Assembly (NCBI GenBank): GCA_002382085.1
Contig: DFZK01000009.1
Coordinates: 62,001 to 126,000 of the forward strand
Direction: 5' to 3'
Source of the DNA: Sulfurospirillum sp. UBA4058
GTDB taxonomy: Bacteria > Campylobacterota > Campylobacteria > Campylobacterales > Sulfurospirillaceae
DNA length: 64,000 nt
Part shown: piece after piece, positions 43,793 through 53,140 of the stretch
Layout of the letters: the number at the start of each line of letters is the position of its first letter
Numbering within the stretch: the stretch's first letter is position 1
Made by a program: the position numbers and the translations under genes
The notes under the pieces: model-generated
Seen by the model: only the letters and a program-made list of their open reading frames with translations
Database searches by the model: none
What the model was told of the DNA's origin: nothing

Positions 43793-44506
43793 TTAAGAGC
43801 AATGCGCAAAGGCTTCGCGTAAGTCCAAAGTACCCTCGTAAAACGCTTTCCCGACAATAACGCCGGCAACTTTACGCGAGTGTTTGAGTAAAACTATATC
43901 GTCCAAATTTTTAACGCCTCCACTGGCAATCGTATCGATTCTCGAAGCTTCCGCGATAGAGAGCGTAAACTCCGCATTCACGCCGCTTAACATACCGTCT
44001 CGCCCGACGTCGGTACAAATAATCGCCTCGACGCCGGCATTCGCAAACTCCTTGGCTAAATCCGTTGCCAACATCGTTGATTTTTCCGCCCAACCTTCGA
44101 CTGCGACAAAACCGTCGATCGCATCGATACCGACGACGATACGGTACTTTTGACACATCTCTTTCACGAATGCGGGATTTTTAAGTGCAATCGAGCCCAA
44201 AATAACCCGATCGATTCCAAGATCGACATAGCGTCGAATCGTCTCTTCGTCGCGGATTCCTCCGCCTAGTTCTAATTTGAGGTTGCATTTTTTACGAATT
44301 TTTTGAATTTGTTCCATATTGCGCGGTTCACCTGCGAATGCACCGTTTAAATCGACCAAATGCACCCATTTTGAGCCCATTTCTTCAAACGTTTTTGCCA
44401 CTTCCCACGGTTCGTTCGAATAGACCGTAGCACTTTGCATCAGTCCCTTTGTCAAGCGCACCGCCTTGCCGTCTTTCAAATCAATCGCCGGTAAAATTTC
44501 CATCAT
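43793..44506 (-). CDS. hisA: ProFAR isomerase (phosphoribosylformimino-5-aminoimidazole carboxamide ribotide isomerase)
   Basis: A 237-residue TIM-barrel for the fourth step of histidine synthesis. 'MEILPAIDLKDGKAVRLTKG' with the catalytic Asp, 'LELGGGIRDEETI' and 'ICTDVGRDGMLSGVN' are signatures. It overlaps hisH by four bases. Other his genes are not in the window, so the pathway is split on the chromosome. Confidence 0.97.
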   Translation of the reverse strand: MMEILPAIDLKDGKAVRLTKGLMQSATVYSNEPWEVAKTFEEMGSKWVHLVDLNGAFAGEPRNMEQIQKIRKKCNLKLELGGGIRDEETIRRYVDLGIDRVILGSIALKNPAFVKEMCQKYRIVVGIDAIDGFVAVEGWAEKSTMLATDLAKEFANAGVEAIICTDVGRDGMLSGVNAEFTLSIAEASRIDTIASGGVKNLDDIVLLKHSRKVAGVIVGKAFYEGTLDLREAFAHCS

Positions 44507-45114
44507 AACTCCACAAAATTCTTTAAAATAGCCAAGCCGTTTTCATGCGACTTTTCAGGGTGCGGCTGAAACCCGTAGATATTCTCTTTTTGAACCGCGC
44601 TTGCAAACGCATACCCGTACGTCGTCTTTCCGATGTGATATTTTTCGTCGCACTGCACATGAAAACTGTGTACGAAGTAGAGGTAAAAACGAGATGTCAT
44701 GCCCTTAAAAAGCGGTGTATCGCGCACCACTTCAAGCTCGTTCCATCCCATATGCGGCACTTTTAAATGTTGGGAAAAACGTGTCGTATCAAATTTAACG
44801 ACCTCACCTTCAATGAGTCCTAAGCCTTGCGTTTTTCCAAATTCCGTGCTGGCTTCAAACAACAGTTGCATCCCCAAGCAGATCCCTAAAAGAGGCTTTT
44901 TCGTTGCGGCAAACGCTTTAACGGCTTCATCCATTTCACGCTCTTTCAAACACGCCATCGCATCTTTAAAGGCACCCACGCCCGGAAGAATAATCTTATC
45001 GTAACGTTCTACATGTAAAGCGTCTTTGACAATTTCAATACGCGTACCGAGCTTTGCAAAGGCGTTGGTAACGCTTCGAAGATTGCCCATATTGTAATCG
45101 ATTAAACCTATCAT
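44503..45114 (-). CDS. hisH: imidazole glycerol phosphate synthase, glutamine amidotransferase subunit
   Basis: A 203-residue class I glutaminase that feeds ammonia to HisF. The triad is visible: nucleophile Cys79 in 'LLGICLGMQLLFE', and His and Glu in 'GFQPHPEKSHENG'. The oxyanion region 'PGVGAFKDAM' is intact. It overlaps pglG upstream and hisA downstream by four bases each, so a histidine pair is coupled to the end of the glycosylation locus. Confidence 0.96.
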   Translation of the reverse strand: MIGLIDYNMGNLRSVTNAFAKLGTRIEIVKDALHVERYDKIILPGVGAFKDAMACLKEREMDEAVKAFAATKKPLLGICLGMQLLFEASTEFGKTQGLGLIEGEVVKFDTTRFSQHLKVPHMGWNELEVVRDTPLFKGMTSRFYLYFVHSFHVQCDEKYHIGKTTYGYAFASAVQKENIYGFQPHPEKSHENGLAILKNFVEL

Positions 45115-46016
45115 AATTCTCTCTTTTGATTCACGGATTTGACGTAAAACGCTAATCCAAACAGTAAAAACGTCACGCCTCCGATAAGATACACCGCATT
45201 AACGATATGCGACGCATCGATAATCGCAAATTTAAACACCAGCATCAACGCCTCAATCGCCAATGCGATAATAATCGATCCTAAAAAACGCACCATCGTT
45301 TTATGCATTCCCGAAGTATCGTCTTTCTCGTTACGCCCTAGCACTTCCTCTTCAAAGATCGTTTTGACCAAATCAAAAATCGCCAGTGAAAGTGTAATGA
45401 GAATGGTCGATTCAAACATCGCTTTAATATCTAAAAGCTCAAATGCAAGTCCGTGCATAAACAAACTTCGCATACCGTTAAAAAGCAGTAAAAGCGCAAT
45501 TGCCAGCAAAGAGATTGAAAAAAGCGTGTAGATCAATTTCGACGTTTTACCGAATCCCGATTGTAGCGACGAGGGGTGTGCAATTTTTAAGATATGCTCC
45601 AAAGAGACGTCGATACACGCGATAAAACGTAACGCTCCTTGTTCATCATAGATCGGATACGACGCCGTCACGGTCAAATCGTTCGTTAACGTCGAAGGAT
45701 AAGGATCGCTTAAAACGCATCGTTTTTCACGTACGGCACGGTAATAATAAGATTTACCGCTACGGTTTTGTCCGAGTCCGCCTTTTTTATGCGGATCGTC
45801 GGTAATATTGTTAATGACTTGCTCGCCTTTATAATCCAAAAGATACAAGGCTTCAAAATCATCGACTTCGTGCACGATTTTATCCAAACTCGCGGTAATC
45901 ACGTCCAGATTGGGTTCTGGCATGCGATTGGGGATATTACGCGTAAAAAGATAGCACAAATAGGCTCTTGCTCGCGTTCTCACTTCTGAGAACTGCTGTA
46001 TTTCTCGAATGACCAT
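45111..46016 (-). CDS. pglG: PglG-like membrane protein with PDC/Cache-type sensor domain
   Basis: A 301-residue protein. Residues about 40-145 form a PDC (Cache-like) sensor fold ('GKSYYYRAVREKRCVLSDPYPSTLTNDLTVTASYPIYDEQGALRFIACIDV'), followed by four predicted helices. The domain order and place between cheY/his genes and pglB match PglG of Campylobacter jejuni, whose role in N-glycosylation is unclear. It has no output domain, so it would sense a ligand and signal through its membrane part, or have another function. It starts 32 bases after pglB. Confidence 0.75.
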   Translation of the reverse strand: MVIREIQQFSEVRTRARAYLCYLFTRNIPNRMPEPNLDVITASLDKIVHEVDDFEALYLLDYKGEQVINNITDDPHKKGGLGQNRSGKSYYYRAVREKRCVLSDPYPSTLTNDLTVTASYPIYDEQGALRFIACIDVSLEHILKIAHPSSLQSGFGKTSKLIYTLFSISLLAIALLLLFNGMRSLFMHGLAFELLDIKAMFESTILITLSLAIFDLVKTIFEEEVLGRNEKDDTSGMHKTMVRFLGSIIIALAIEALMLVFKFAIIDASHIVNAVYLIGGVTFLLFGLAFYVKSVNQKREL

Positions 46017-46048
46017 CTCATCTACCTTTTTATTTTTCGTAATTGTAA

Positions 46049-48196
46049 CTAAATTTTCAAACGGTATATTTTAGCATACGGTTCTAAACTAATCGGCTCA
46101 AAAAAGCGTCCGTCTGCATTTTCCAAGACAAAAAGTTGTATGTAAGTCGATTCGAACATCGCGTTGTCGACGACTAAAAAGGTATTATACGTCTGCATGT
46201 AAATCACATTAAGTTCCCCGTCGGGATGCAATGCTTGGCGTTGCTTCACGAATTTACCGCGCTCGTCGTATCCCGTTTGAATAAACGTACGAACACCGAC
46301 TTCATTGCCGCCGATTTTTAATGCTCCTTTTTCTTTATCCAAAGCGATACCGTTTCCAAGTTGCAACAACTTGGCACCGTCTTGAAAACGACTGGTTTCG
46401 TAAAAGAAAGGTTGGCGAATCGTTTTACCGCTCATAATATCCAAGTTACTAAATTGTGCGACGGTCGGGAAGATACTGAGCATACGAAACGGTAAATAGA
46501 AGTAAATTTCACGCGTTTTTGCGGGTAAGGTCAACGGCGTTTGCAACGCGTCTAAAAAATCGTTAGCATTGTTAAAACCGTAATCCAAACTCATTTGAGC
46601 GGTATTGTTGATAATCTTTTTTTGTTGTGCGCTGGATTTTGTCTCGTTTTCTTCGGCCGTTACGAATGCTTTTTCGGTGTATTCGACCTCTAAGCGCGCC
46701 AAGCGTGCCGCTCTTTCTTGATCATTGGTTAGCATAAAGCTTACGGGAAAATTCACGTCGCCGCCGTGTTTTCCGCCGTCGATCAACGTCTTCGTATCGG
46801 CATAATAACGGAGCGGATAACCGTAATCCCACCATGTCACGATATAATCTTCTCTGCCGACGGTATTTTTCAATGATGAGAGCTGTTCGACTTCGGTTTT
46901 GTTCAAAACCGTCGGCACTCTATAATCGATAATGTGCGTAACGTTAGGATATAAAACGGCCAAGCTTGCCGTTACGACAAAACTCGATTTGAGAATCCAT
47001 CCCAATGTTTCATTGACGAACAGTCCCGTAATATAACGACTGAGTACAAAAAGTAAATAAGCAACGCCCATCGCACAAACGGGGACGGCGTAGATCGTAA
47101 AGCGCAGTCCTCCCCAAAGAGCCAAAAAGCCGAGTCCCAAGAGCGGTAATCCCAACAACATGACCTTATAACGTCGCACCAATACGATATAACCGACGAT
47201 CGAAGCAACAAACGTGATCGTATGTCCGCTAATTCGCTCCGCAAAAACCGAAAAAGGAATATCGCCGGCTTCTCGAATCGTTTGATTAACCGAGAAGAAA
47301 CGAAGTTCAAGTCCCTGCCGGCTTACTTCAATCGCATCTTTAAAAACATAACTTTTTAATTGAGCCCAAATCGGCGCAAAACCTCCCGTTGCAAAAAAAA
47401 GAACGATGCCGATCGCTAAAATATGCCACACGTATGAGGCAAGTTTTTTTTGCTTCAAAAGTGTGTAAAGCACGCTAACACCGATTAAACGTGCAAATAT
47501 CGGCAACCCCATCATTGCAAAAAGCATCATCGCAATTAACTTAATCGGAAAAGAATCTTTACGCTCAAAAGCCAAAGCATACACCAAAATCAACCCCAAA
47601 TAGGCAAATTCAAGTGAATAGCTTTGCGGATACCACCATCGATATGCAATAATTTCTAATGCCGTTATCAGAAGATATTTATCTTCTTTCGTACGTAATG
47701 CCAAAATCAACGACCACAAAAGAAGTGTCGGGAAGACGATATTGAGCATATCGGTATCGTAATATCCGATCATCGTTCGATTGTAATAACTCACGGCAAT
47801 CGACGCCAATAACGATGCAAGAAAACCGACCTCGATCATGCCGAGATTATACGCGATCAACATCATCGGAAAAACGATCAACGATCCCAAAACCGCCGGC
47901 ATATAAAAAATAAGCGTTTCAAACGAAACCGGTACCATTTTCGCAAGTAGAAACGTCAGTTGAGCAGGGGCTTCATCTATCGGTGAACCGTCAAATTTTT
48001 GATGTGTTCCCGCAAGCAAATCTCGCGCACCTTCTGCCCAATAATAACCGTCGTTGGTGTTAATCATAAACGTATCGGCATACTTGAAGCTCTCAAAATC
48101 GCTAAACTGATACACCCAAATCAACCGAATCGCAATGCTAAATGCAAAAGCGATCAAACAATAGAACGCAACGTAACTTTTGTGACGTAAATCCAT
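46049..48196 (-). CDS. pglB: PglB oligosaccharyltransferase (STT3 family)
   Basis: A 715-residue enzyme that transfers a lipid-linked glycan to Asn in proteins on the periplasmic side. About thirteen helices (residues 8-420) precede a soluble C-terminal domain. Catalytic and binding residues known from Campylobacter PglB are recognisable: Asp49 in 'NTNDGYYWAEGARD', Asp147/Asp149 in 'GYYDTDM', Glu309 in 'SVNQTIREAG', and the WWDYG motif at 455-459. I chose the ATG at 48196, overlapping the stop of the WecA-like gene, over an ATG 16 codons earlier. No other pgl genes except pglG are nearby. Confidence 0.94.
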   Translation of the reverse strand: MDLRHKSYVAFYCLIAFAFSIAIRLIWVYQFSDFESFKYADTFMINTNDGYYWAEGARDLLAGTHQKFDGSPIDEAPAQLTFLLAKMVPVSFETLIFYMPAVLGSLIVFPMMLIAYNLGMIEVGFLASLLASIAVSYYNRTMIGYYDTDMLNIVFPTLLLWSLILALRTKEDKYLLITALEIIAYRWWYPQSYSLEFAYLGLILVYALAFERKDSFPIKLIAMMLFAMMGLPIFARLIGVSVLYTLLKQKKLASYVWHILAIGIVLFFATGGFAPIWAQLKSYVFKDAIEVSRQGLELRFFSVNQTIREAGDIPFSVFAERISGHTITFVASIVGYIVLVRRYKVMLLGLPLLGLGFLALWGGLRFTIYAVPVCAMGVAYLLFVLSRYITGLFVNETLGWILKSSFVVTASLAVLYPNVTHIIDYRVPTVLNKTEVEQLSSLKNTVGREDYIVTWWDYGYPLRYYADTKTLIDGGKHGGDVNFPVSFMLTNDQERAARLARLEVEYTEKAFVTAEENETKSSAQQKKIINNTAQMSLDYGFNNANDFLDALQTPLTLPAKTREIYFYLPFRMLSIFPTVAQFSNLDIMSGKTIRQPFFYETSRFQDGAKLLQLGNGIALDKEKGALKIGGNEVGVRTFIQTGYDERGKFVKQRQALHPDGELNVIYMQTYNTFLVVDNAMFESTYIQLFVLENADGRFFEPISLEPYAKIYRLKI

Positions 48197-49203
48197 CAAG
48201 CACCTCTTTTGGGTGTGAGTAAAAGATAAAAAACGGTAAAGCAAAGAATATAAAGAAAGAAAATATACACGTCGTCTCGCACTTTAAATCCTAGCCCTAT
48301 ATAGGAAAAAAATCCTTGTAAAAGTCCTAAAATAATCACCGTTCTTTGCGTATTGCCGTTTTGCAATTGAAAAATCATATGGTGTATATGGGTTTTATCG
48401 GCATGCAGAGGACTTTGATGGTTTAGAATGCGTCGTAACATCACGATCAACGTATCTAAAATCGGAATAGCCGCTAAAAGTAAAATGGAAATAGCCGTCA
48501 TATAAGCTTTTTGAATGGAATAAAGCGTCAGCATCGCAATAATAAAACCTATCGCCAAACTACCGCTATCACCCATAAAAATCTTAGCCGGATGCCAATT
48601 CAGCACTAAAAACCCTCCTAAAGCACTGATCAAGCCCATAGAAGTATAAAACAAAAAAAGATCTTCGTATTTCCATCCGATATAAGCAAACGCCGCTAAA
48701 ATGACTAACGCAATGCAAGAAGCCAAACCGTCTAAGCCGTCGATCAGATTAAGAGCACTCACAAATCCGCTAATCGCAAATGCGCAAAACGCCAATGCCG
48801 CCCAAAAACTAAAAATAATTTCATGCCCAAAAAAGACACCAAAGCGTTGAATATCAAATCCGTTTAGATACAACAATCCCCCGGCACATGCCGTAATAAG
48901 GAGTTTAAGCCTTGCGGACACCGATCGAATATCGTCCCAAAGTCCTGTCAAAAAAACCAATGTCAAAGGCAATAATACTACCGCGTTTTGAAGAGGATTC
49001 AAAAGAACAAAAGCATAAACAAACGCAAAGAAAATAGCGATACCGCCGCTTCGAGGAACCACGCGATCATGCGAACTACGATCGTTGGGGATATCTAAAA
49101 TATTGATACTTTTTTGATAATACACTAAAAGGAGGTTTAAACCTAATGATACGCTAAAAACCGTCAAGCATTTTAACAAGACAAAAGTATCGATCAGTGC
49201 CAA
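48196..49203 (-). CDS. WecA/TagO-type undecaprenyl-phosphate sugar-1-phosphate transferase
   Basis: A 335-residue enzyme of the MraY/WecA family with about ten helices. The aspartate motifs are visible: 'LTGLWDDIRSVSARLKLL', 'ALNLIDGLDGLASC' and 'FMGDSGSLAIGF'; the C-terminal loop has 'HADKTHIHHMI', the HIHH-type motif of WecA. It transfers a HexNAc-1-phosphate (probably GlcNAc) to undecaprenyl phosphate, starting a glycan chain. It overlaps pglB by one base. Campylobacter uses a different, PglC-type enzyme for this step. Confidence 0.88.
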   Translation of the reverse strand: MALIDTFVLLKCLTVFSVSLGLNLLLVYYQKSINILDIPNDRSSHDRVVPRSGGIAIFFAFVYAFVLLNPLQNAVVLLPLTLVFLTGLWDDIRSVSARLKLLITACAGGLLYLNGFDIQRFGVFFGHEIIFSFWAALAFCAFAISGFVSALNLIDGLDGLASCIALVILAAFAYIGWKYEDLFLFYTSMGLISALGGFLVLNWHPAKIFMGDSGSLAIGFIIAMLTLYSIQKAYMTAISILLLAAIPILDTLIVMLRRILNHQSPLHADKTHIHHMIFQLQNGNTQRTVIILGLLQGFFSYIGLGFKVRDDVYIFFLYILCFTVFYLLLTPKRGA

Positions 49204-49286
49204 CGTGCGTCCTTACATGTCATGTTTAAGATATTATAGTTTAAATGAGTTTAAAGCTCGATAGCACAATCTTTTAAAAGTATAGA

Positions 49287-50033
49287 TTACTTTTTAATAA
49301 ATCCTACAAGTTTTTTTGGGTATCTCGATAAAATTTTAAGTATATTTGTCGGAATACCGTTGTCTTTACAAGCTCTTAGCTGCTCTCTCGAATTAATATA
49401 AAGGCTTTTCAATGAAGTACTCACCCCACCTAAACGCATCGCCACAATAGGGTGTTGAAAATAAAAATATTGCACGTGGTGCGTTGCTAAAAAACGTACT
49501 AAGAGTTCAAAATCAGCGGCAATTTTGTAATCCGTTCTAAAATACCCATAGATTTCATAAAGCTCGCGTTTACAAAAAAATGTAGGATGTGCAGGCATCA
49601 ACCCATATGCAAATTTATTGGGACTAAAATAACTACTATCATAATAACGCACAACTTTCTTCAAGTTCTCAGGTCGAACATAAACCAAATCTGCAAACAC
49701 ACACTCTACTTTTTTGTGTTCAAAAATTTTTATCATATTTTCAATAACATCATTAGCGATATACCAATCGTCGCTATTCAAAATACCAACGACATCACCG
49801 GTAGCAAGTCTGATGCCCTTGTTCATCGCATCATAAATACCACAATCAGGTTCACTAATAAACATATTGATTTTATCCCCATAACTTTGAATTATTTCAA
49901 CCGTGCCGTCAGTACTTTGACCGTCGATGATAATATATTCTATATTTTTATACGTTTGATTTAATACTGAGTCTACAGCACTTTTTATGACATGCGCATT
50001 ATTGTAAACGACTGTTATGATGGATATTTTCAT
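49287..50033 (-). CDS. family 2 glycosyltransferase
   Basis: A 248-residue GT-A enzyme. The start 'ISIITVVYNNAHVIKSAVDSVLNQTYKNIEYIIIDGQSTDG' is the GT2 signature and the DxD-like metal site is in 'VVGILNSDDWYI'. It resembles WcaA-type enzymes of O-antigen clusters. Sugar and linkage are unknown. Its 5' end touches the next GT gene, and A+T content is higher than in pglB and wecA. Confidence 0.88.
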   Translation of the reverse strand: MKISIITVVYNNAHVIKSAVDSVLNQTYKNIEYIIIDGQSTDGTVEIIQSYGDKINMFISEPDCGIYDAMNKGIRLATGDVVGILNSDDWYIANDVIENMIKIFEHKKVECVFADLVYVRPENLKKVVRYYDSSYFSPNKFAYGLMPAHPTFFCKRELYEIYGYFRTDYKIAADFELLVRFLATHHVQYFYFQHPIVAMRLGGVSTSLKSLYINSREQLRACKDNGIPTNILKILSRYPKKLVGFIKK

Positions 50034-51178
50034 TATTTTTCCAAAATACTTCTATAAATTTCTATTTGTTTTGTAATCACAGCGTCATTATCAAACTCTT
50101 TGGCTTTTAAAAAGGCATTTTTACACAATAACTCATACGCTCCATAAGCCAAAGATTGCTCAATAGTCGCTTTTAATTCATTTAAGTTGCATATAAATCC
50201 ATTAACACCGGACTCTATGAAATCTTTTCTTGTGCCAATATTAAGCCCTATGACTGGTGTGGCACACGCAAAAGCTTCGATGACTGTAAGTCCAAATGTC
50301 TCATACAAGAGAGAGGGTTGAATGAGGTATTTAGCTTTAGCAATGTTTTGTAAAGTCTCTTCCCTTGAACACTTCCCCATAAAAACAATATTTGCTTGAG
50401 AATAGTGTTTTTTTAATACCTCTAGCAATGTTCCATTACCAATGATAGTAAGTCGATACCTTTCCCCCAACTGTTTCCATACCTCAAGTAATTCAACAAT
50501 ACCTTTGGATTCTTCTAATCTTCCAACAAAAATATATCCATCTTTTAAAGAAGAACTCTGTACGTTTAATAGCAAGCTATTAGGTTTAAGTATGATTCGT
50601 GACTCTTCTATCCTCAAAGATTTTATTTTTTCTTTTTGAAAGTCCGTCAATACAAAAAAATAGTCAATAACATCAAATATCTTAATCATTCGATAAAACC
50701 AAAATGCCATTTGCGCAACCAAGCTTTGAAACAATGATGTGCGATAACATTGATGTCTTATCCCTGATAATGAAAACTTTTGATGAGCACATTGTTCACA
50801 TATCCCATATCCATCACGATACAATATCCCAGAAATACACCAAAGTCGATAATTATGCAACGTATGAATCACTTTGGCACCCCCCACTTTTGCAGCCTTA
50901 AAAATACTAGGTGTTAGACGTGGAAAGAAATTATGAATATGAACTATATCTATTTTATTGTTTTTTACAATTTTTTTTATATTAGAGTAATGCTTAAAAG
51001 AGAACCAAACTTCAAAAAGAAGCTTAAATTTTTTAATATCATCATTGAATACTTCATAAACAAAAATATTATCTATCCCTAATTTTTTTTGCAACAGATT
51101 CACTTCATTGTCAAAAACAATGTCTTCACCACCAATATTCTGTGACCGGTACCTATTATGAATGAGAAGAAGTTTCAT
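50033..51178 (-). CDS. family 4 glycosyltransferase
   Basis: A 381-residue GT-B enzyme with the N-terminal Rossmann half ('IVHIHNFFPRLTPSIFKAA') and the C-terminal GT4 donor site ('GYIFVGRLEESKGIVELLEVW', 'PSLLYETFGLTVIEAFACATPVIG', the E-x7-E pattern). A Cys-rich patch near residues 115-140 ('GICEQCAHQ') is typical of a subset of these enzymes. It overlaps the following GT gene by four bases. Confidence 0.88.
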   Translation of the reverse strand: MKLLLIHNRYRSQNIGGEDIVFDNEVNLLQKKLGIDNIFVYEVFNDDIKKFKLLFEVWFSFKHYSNIKKIVKNNKIDIVHIHNFFPRLTPSIFKAAKVGGAKVIHTLHNYRLWCISGILYRDGYGICEQCAHQKFSLSGIRHQCYRTSLFQSLVAQMAFWFYRMIKIFDVIDYFFVLTDFQKEKIKSLRIEESRIILKPNSLLLNVQSSSLKDGYIFVGRLEESKGIVELLEVWKQLGERYRLTIIGNGTLLEVLKKHYSQANIVFMGKCSREETLQNIAKAKYLIQPSLLYETFGLTVIEAFACATPVIGLNIGTRKDFIESGVNGFICNLNELKATIEQSLAYGAYELLCKNAFLKAKEFDNDAVITKQIEIYRSILEK

Positions 51179-52200
51179 AAATATACTTTCACTTGGTGTA
51201 TATCTTTTGCTACTATAGAGAATTGGCTCACTCCGTTGACAAGCTTTTCATACGATTGTTTATTAAAGTTTAAGATGGCTTTTCTTAAACTTTGAGCTTC
51301 ATAAGGGTTGATAACATATCCATTTATCGCATCTGCTATCAATTCACTAGCACCACATTGAGCACTAGCAATGACAGGCAATCCAAAATAAAGCGCTTCT
51401 TCCACTACTAGCCCCCAAGGCTCACTCAAGCTTGGCAAGATGAAAACATCATGTCCTAAAAATTCTTCTTGAAGTTTTTTATTTTCGATAGATTCTTTAA
51501 AAACGATATTTTGTTTTGAAAGACTTTTTAAATTTCCAAACTCTTCTCCATCGCCTATAAGGGTCAATGAATACTCTGGTAATTCGTTAAAAACTGCTAT
51601 TAGAAACTTTAAATTTTTTACACTTGAAAATCTCCCAATATACAAAAATCTTTTTCTATACTCTCTTTTTAGTGCTGTAAACACTGGTTTATTGATAATG
51701 CCTACGCCTTTTGTCAGTTTAATTTCTCCGTTGTAGCCCAATGCCTTCAAAAGCTTTACATGTAAACAGCCAGAAGCTAAAACGGTCGTTATACGAGATA
51801 AAAATATCTTTTTCATCAAGCCTTTGAAACCTTTTGACGTACTTTCCATGATGGTTGATTCTAATGCTAAACAATTTTTTATTTTGGGCTGAGTCATAAC
51901 CAGATACCAAAACTCTCCCAAATCCCATCCACTGACAAGAAGCCTTTTAAAGGATGTTTTTTGAAAAATCATTCTAAGTTTTTTTATATTTTGGAAAACA
52001 TCTCGTTCTTGGAAATTTCCATGATGCAATACCTCATATTTGAACTTTGCATCTTCTAGAGTCACAAAATCATTTGATCGTTTTTCATCTGTATTGGAAG
52101 CGATAAACACAACAAAAATATTTAATTGCTTTGCTAGTTCATTGTACAAATTAACTTTATAAAAAGCTGGTATGTGAGTAACAACAGCATAATCATACAT
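51175..52200 (-). CDS. family 4 glycosyltransferase
   Basis: A 341-residue GT-B enzyme. The C-terminal half has 'RFLYIGRFSSVKNLKFLIAVF' and 'LPSLSEPWGLVVEEALYFGLPVIAS', the retaining GT4 donor site with E-x7-E. The annotated start is the ATG at 52200 with an AGAGG site; a longer form from 52224 would overlap the acyltransferase gene more. It carries a palindrome copy at 51766-51775. Confidence 0.85.
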   Translation of the reverse strand: MYDYAVVTHIPAFYKVNLYNELAKQLNIFVVFIASNTDEKRSNDFVTLEDAKFKYEVLHHGNFQERDVFQNIKKLRMIFQKTSFKRLLVSGWDLGEFWYLVMTQPKIKNCLALESTIMESTSKGFKGLMKKIFLSRITTVLASGCLHVKLLKALGYNGEIKLTKGVGIINKPVFTALKREYRKRFLYIGRFSSVKNLKFLIAVFNELPEYSLTLIGDGEEFGNLKSLSKQNIVFKESIENKKLQEEFLGHDVFILPSLSEPWGLVVEEALYFGLPVIASAQCGASELIADAINGYVINPYEAQSLRKAILNFNKQSYEKLVNGVSQFSIVAKDIHQVKVYL

Positions 52201-53140
52201 AATAAAAAATACCTCTATGTTCAAATCGAAGTTTTAGCAAAAGTATGATGTGTAACAAAATCAAAGAGATGAAAAGCTTGAGATACCAGTCTCCAAAGTA
52301 CACTTTTTCAACGATAAGATGAGCGATATTATTGGTATAAGGATGGACGATAAAAAGTAACATCGTGTTGCCCCCCCATAGTGTCAATATCTTGTTTTGA
52401 TAGTTGAAATATTTTAACATCAAAATGAAACTACCCATGATAGCCAAAGCCCAACAAATAGTGATAAACACACTTCCATAACTTTTTGAAGCCATATCTA
52501 AAAGAGGAACACCAAAAACAAAATACATTCCAAGAAGTAAAAGGGGTAAACTATAAAGTATTGTACTTTCCTGATAAAATCTAAAAAAAACACTCCCAAT
52601 AAAGACAAAGAATAGAGCATTCATAGCATTGTCAAGCCCAAAAGGTAGATTGATATAAAAACTACTGGCAAATAACACACTGATGATTATAAATTGCATA
52701 CTAATATTGCGAATATAATGATTTATAAATACCAAAGTAATCCTAGCAAAAAACAGAGCAGGTAGAAACCACAGCACAAAAGCATACGTATGCAGCAAAG
52801 ATTGCATATCCATCCAAATAAAGATACCTTGTAGTTCTTTGAAATAATCAAGTGATTCTCTTTGTAAAGCAATTCGTTTAAATGTTTCTGCCCCTAATGC
52901 AATCATCGCAAAAATAAAATATGGAACCATCAGTCTCTTGAAATCTTTTACAATAAATTCTTTTAGAGATGCATCAAATTTAACAAAAAATCCAGCTATG
53001 GTAAAAAAGAGTGGCATATGCCACGAAAATATAAAAACACTGAGAGGAGAAGTGATATGTCCCAAAACAACTGCTACTATTCCAAGCGCTTTAAGGGTAT
53101 AAACCCATTTAATTTTTGGTGGCAAAGTAATTGTTCTCAC
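52193..53140 (-). CDS. acyltransferase family 3 membrane protein (O-acetyltransferase)
   Basis: A 315-residue membrane protein with about ten helices. The N-terminus 'WVYTLKALGIVAVVLGHITSP' carries the catalytic-type His of acyltransferase 3, and 'FSWHMPLFFTIAGFFVK' is the second motif. It resembles fucose 4-O-acetylase-like proteins. It probably adds an acetyl group to the glycan. The start overlaps the FkbM gene by 32 bases; a shorter start is possible. Confidence 0.85.
   Translation of the reverse strand: MRTITLPPKIKWVYTLKALGIVAVVLGHITSPLSVFIFSWHMPLFFTIAGFFVKFDASLKEFIVKDFKRLMVPYFIFAMIALGAETFKRIALQRESLDYFKELQGIFIWMDMQSLLHTYAFVLWFLPALFFARITLVFINHYIRNISMQFIIISVLFASSFYINLPFGLDNAMNALFFVFIGSVFFRFYQESTILYSLPLLLLGMYFVFGVPLLDMASKSYGSVFITICWALAIMGSFILMLKYFNYQNKILTLWGGNTMLLFIVHPYTNNIAHLIVEKVYFGDWYLKLFISLILLHIILLLKLRFEHRGIFYYV

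Noticed and set aside
43793..45114. hisH-hisA next to pglG, considered as a glycan-specific amidotransferase pair
   Set aside because: Both match canonical histidine-pathway enzymes with intact active sites and overlap each other; no pseudaminic or legionaminic genes are present.
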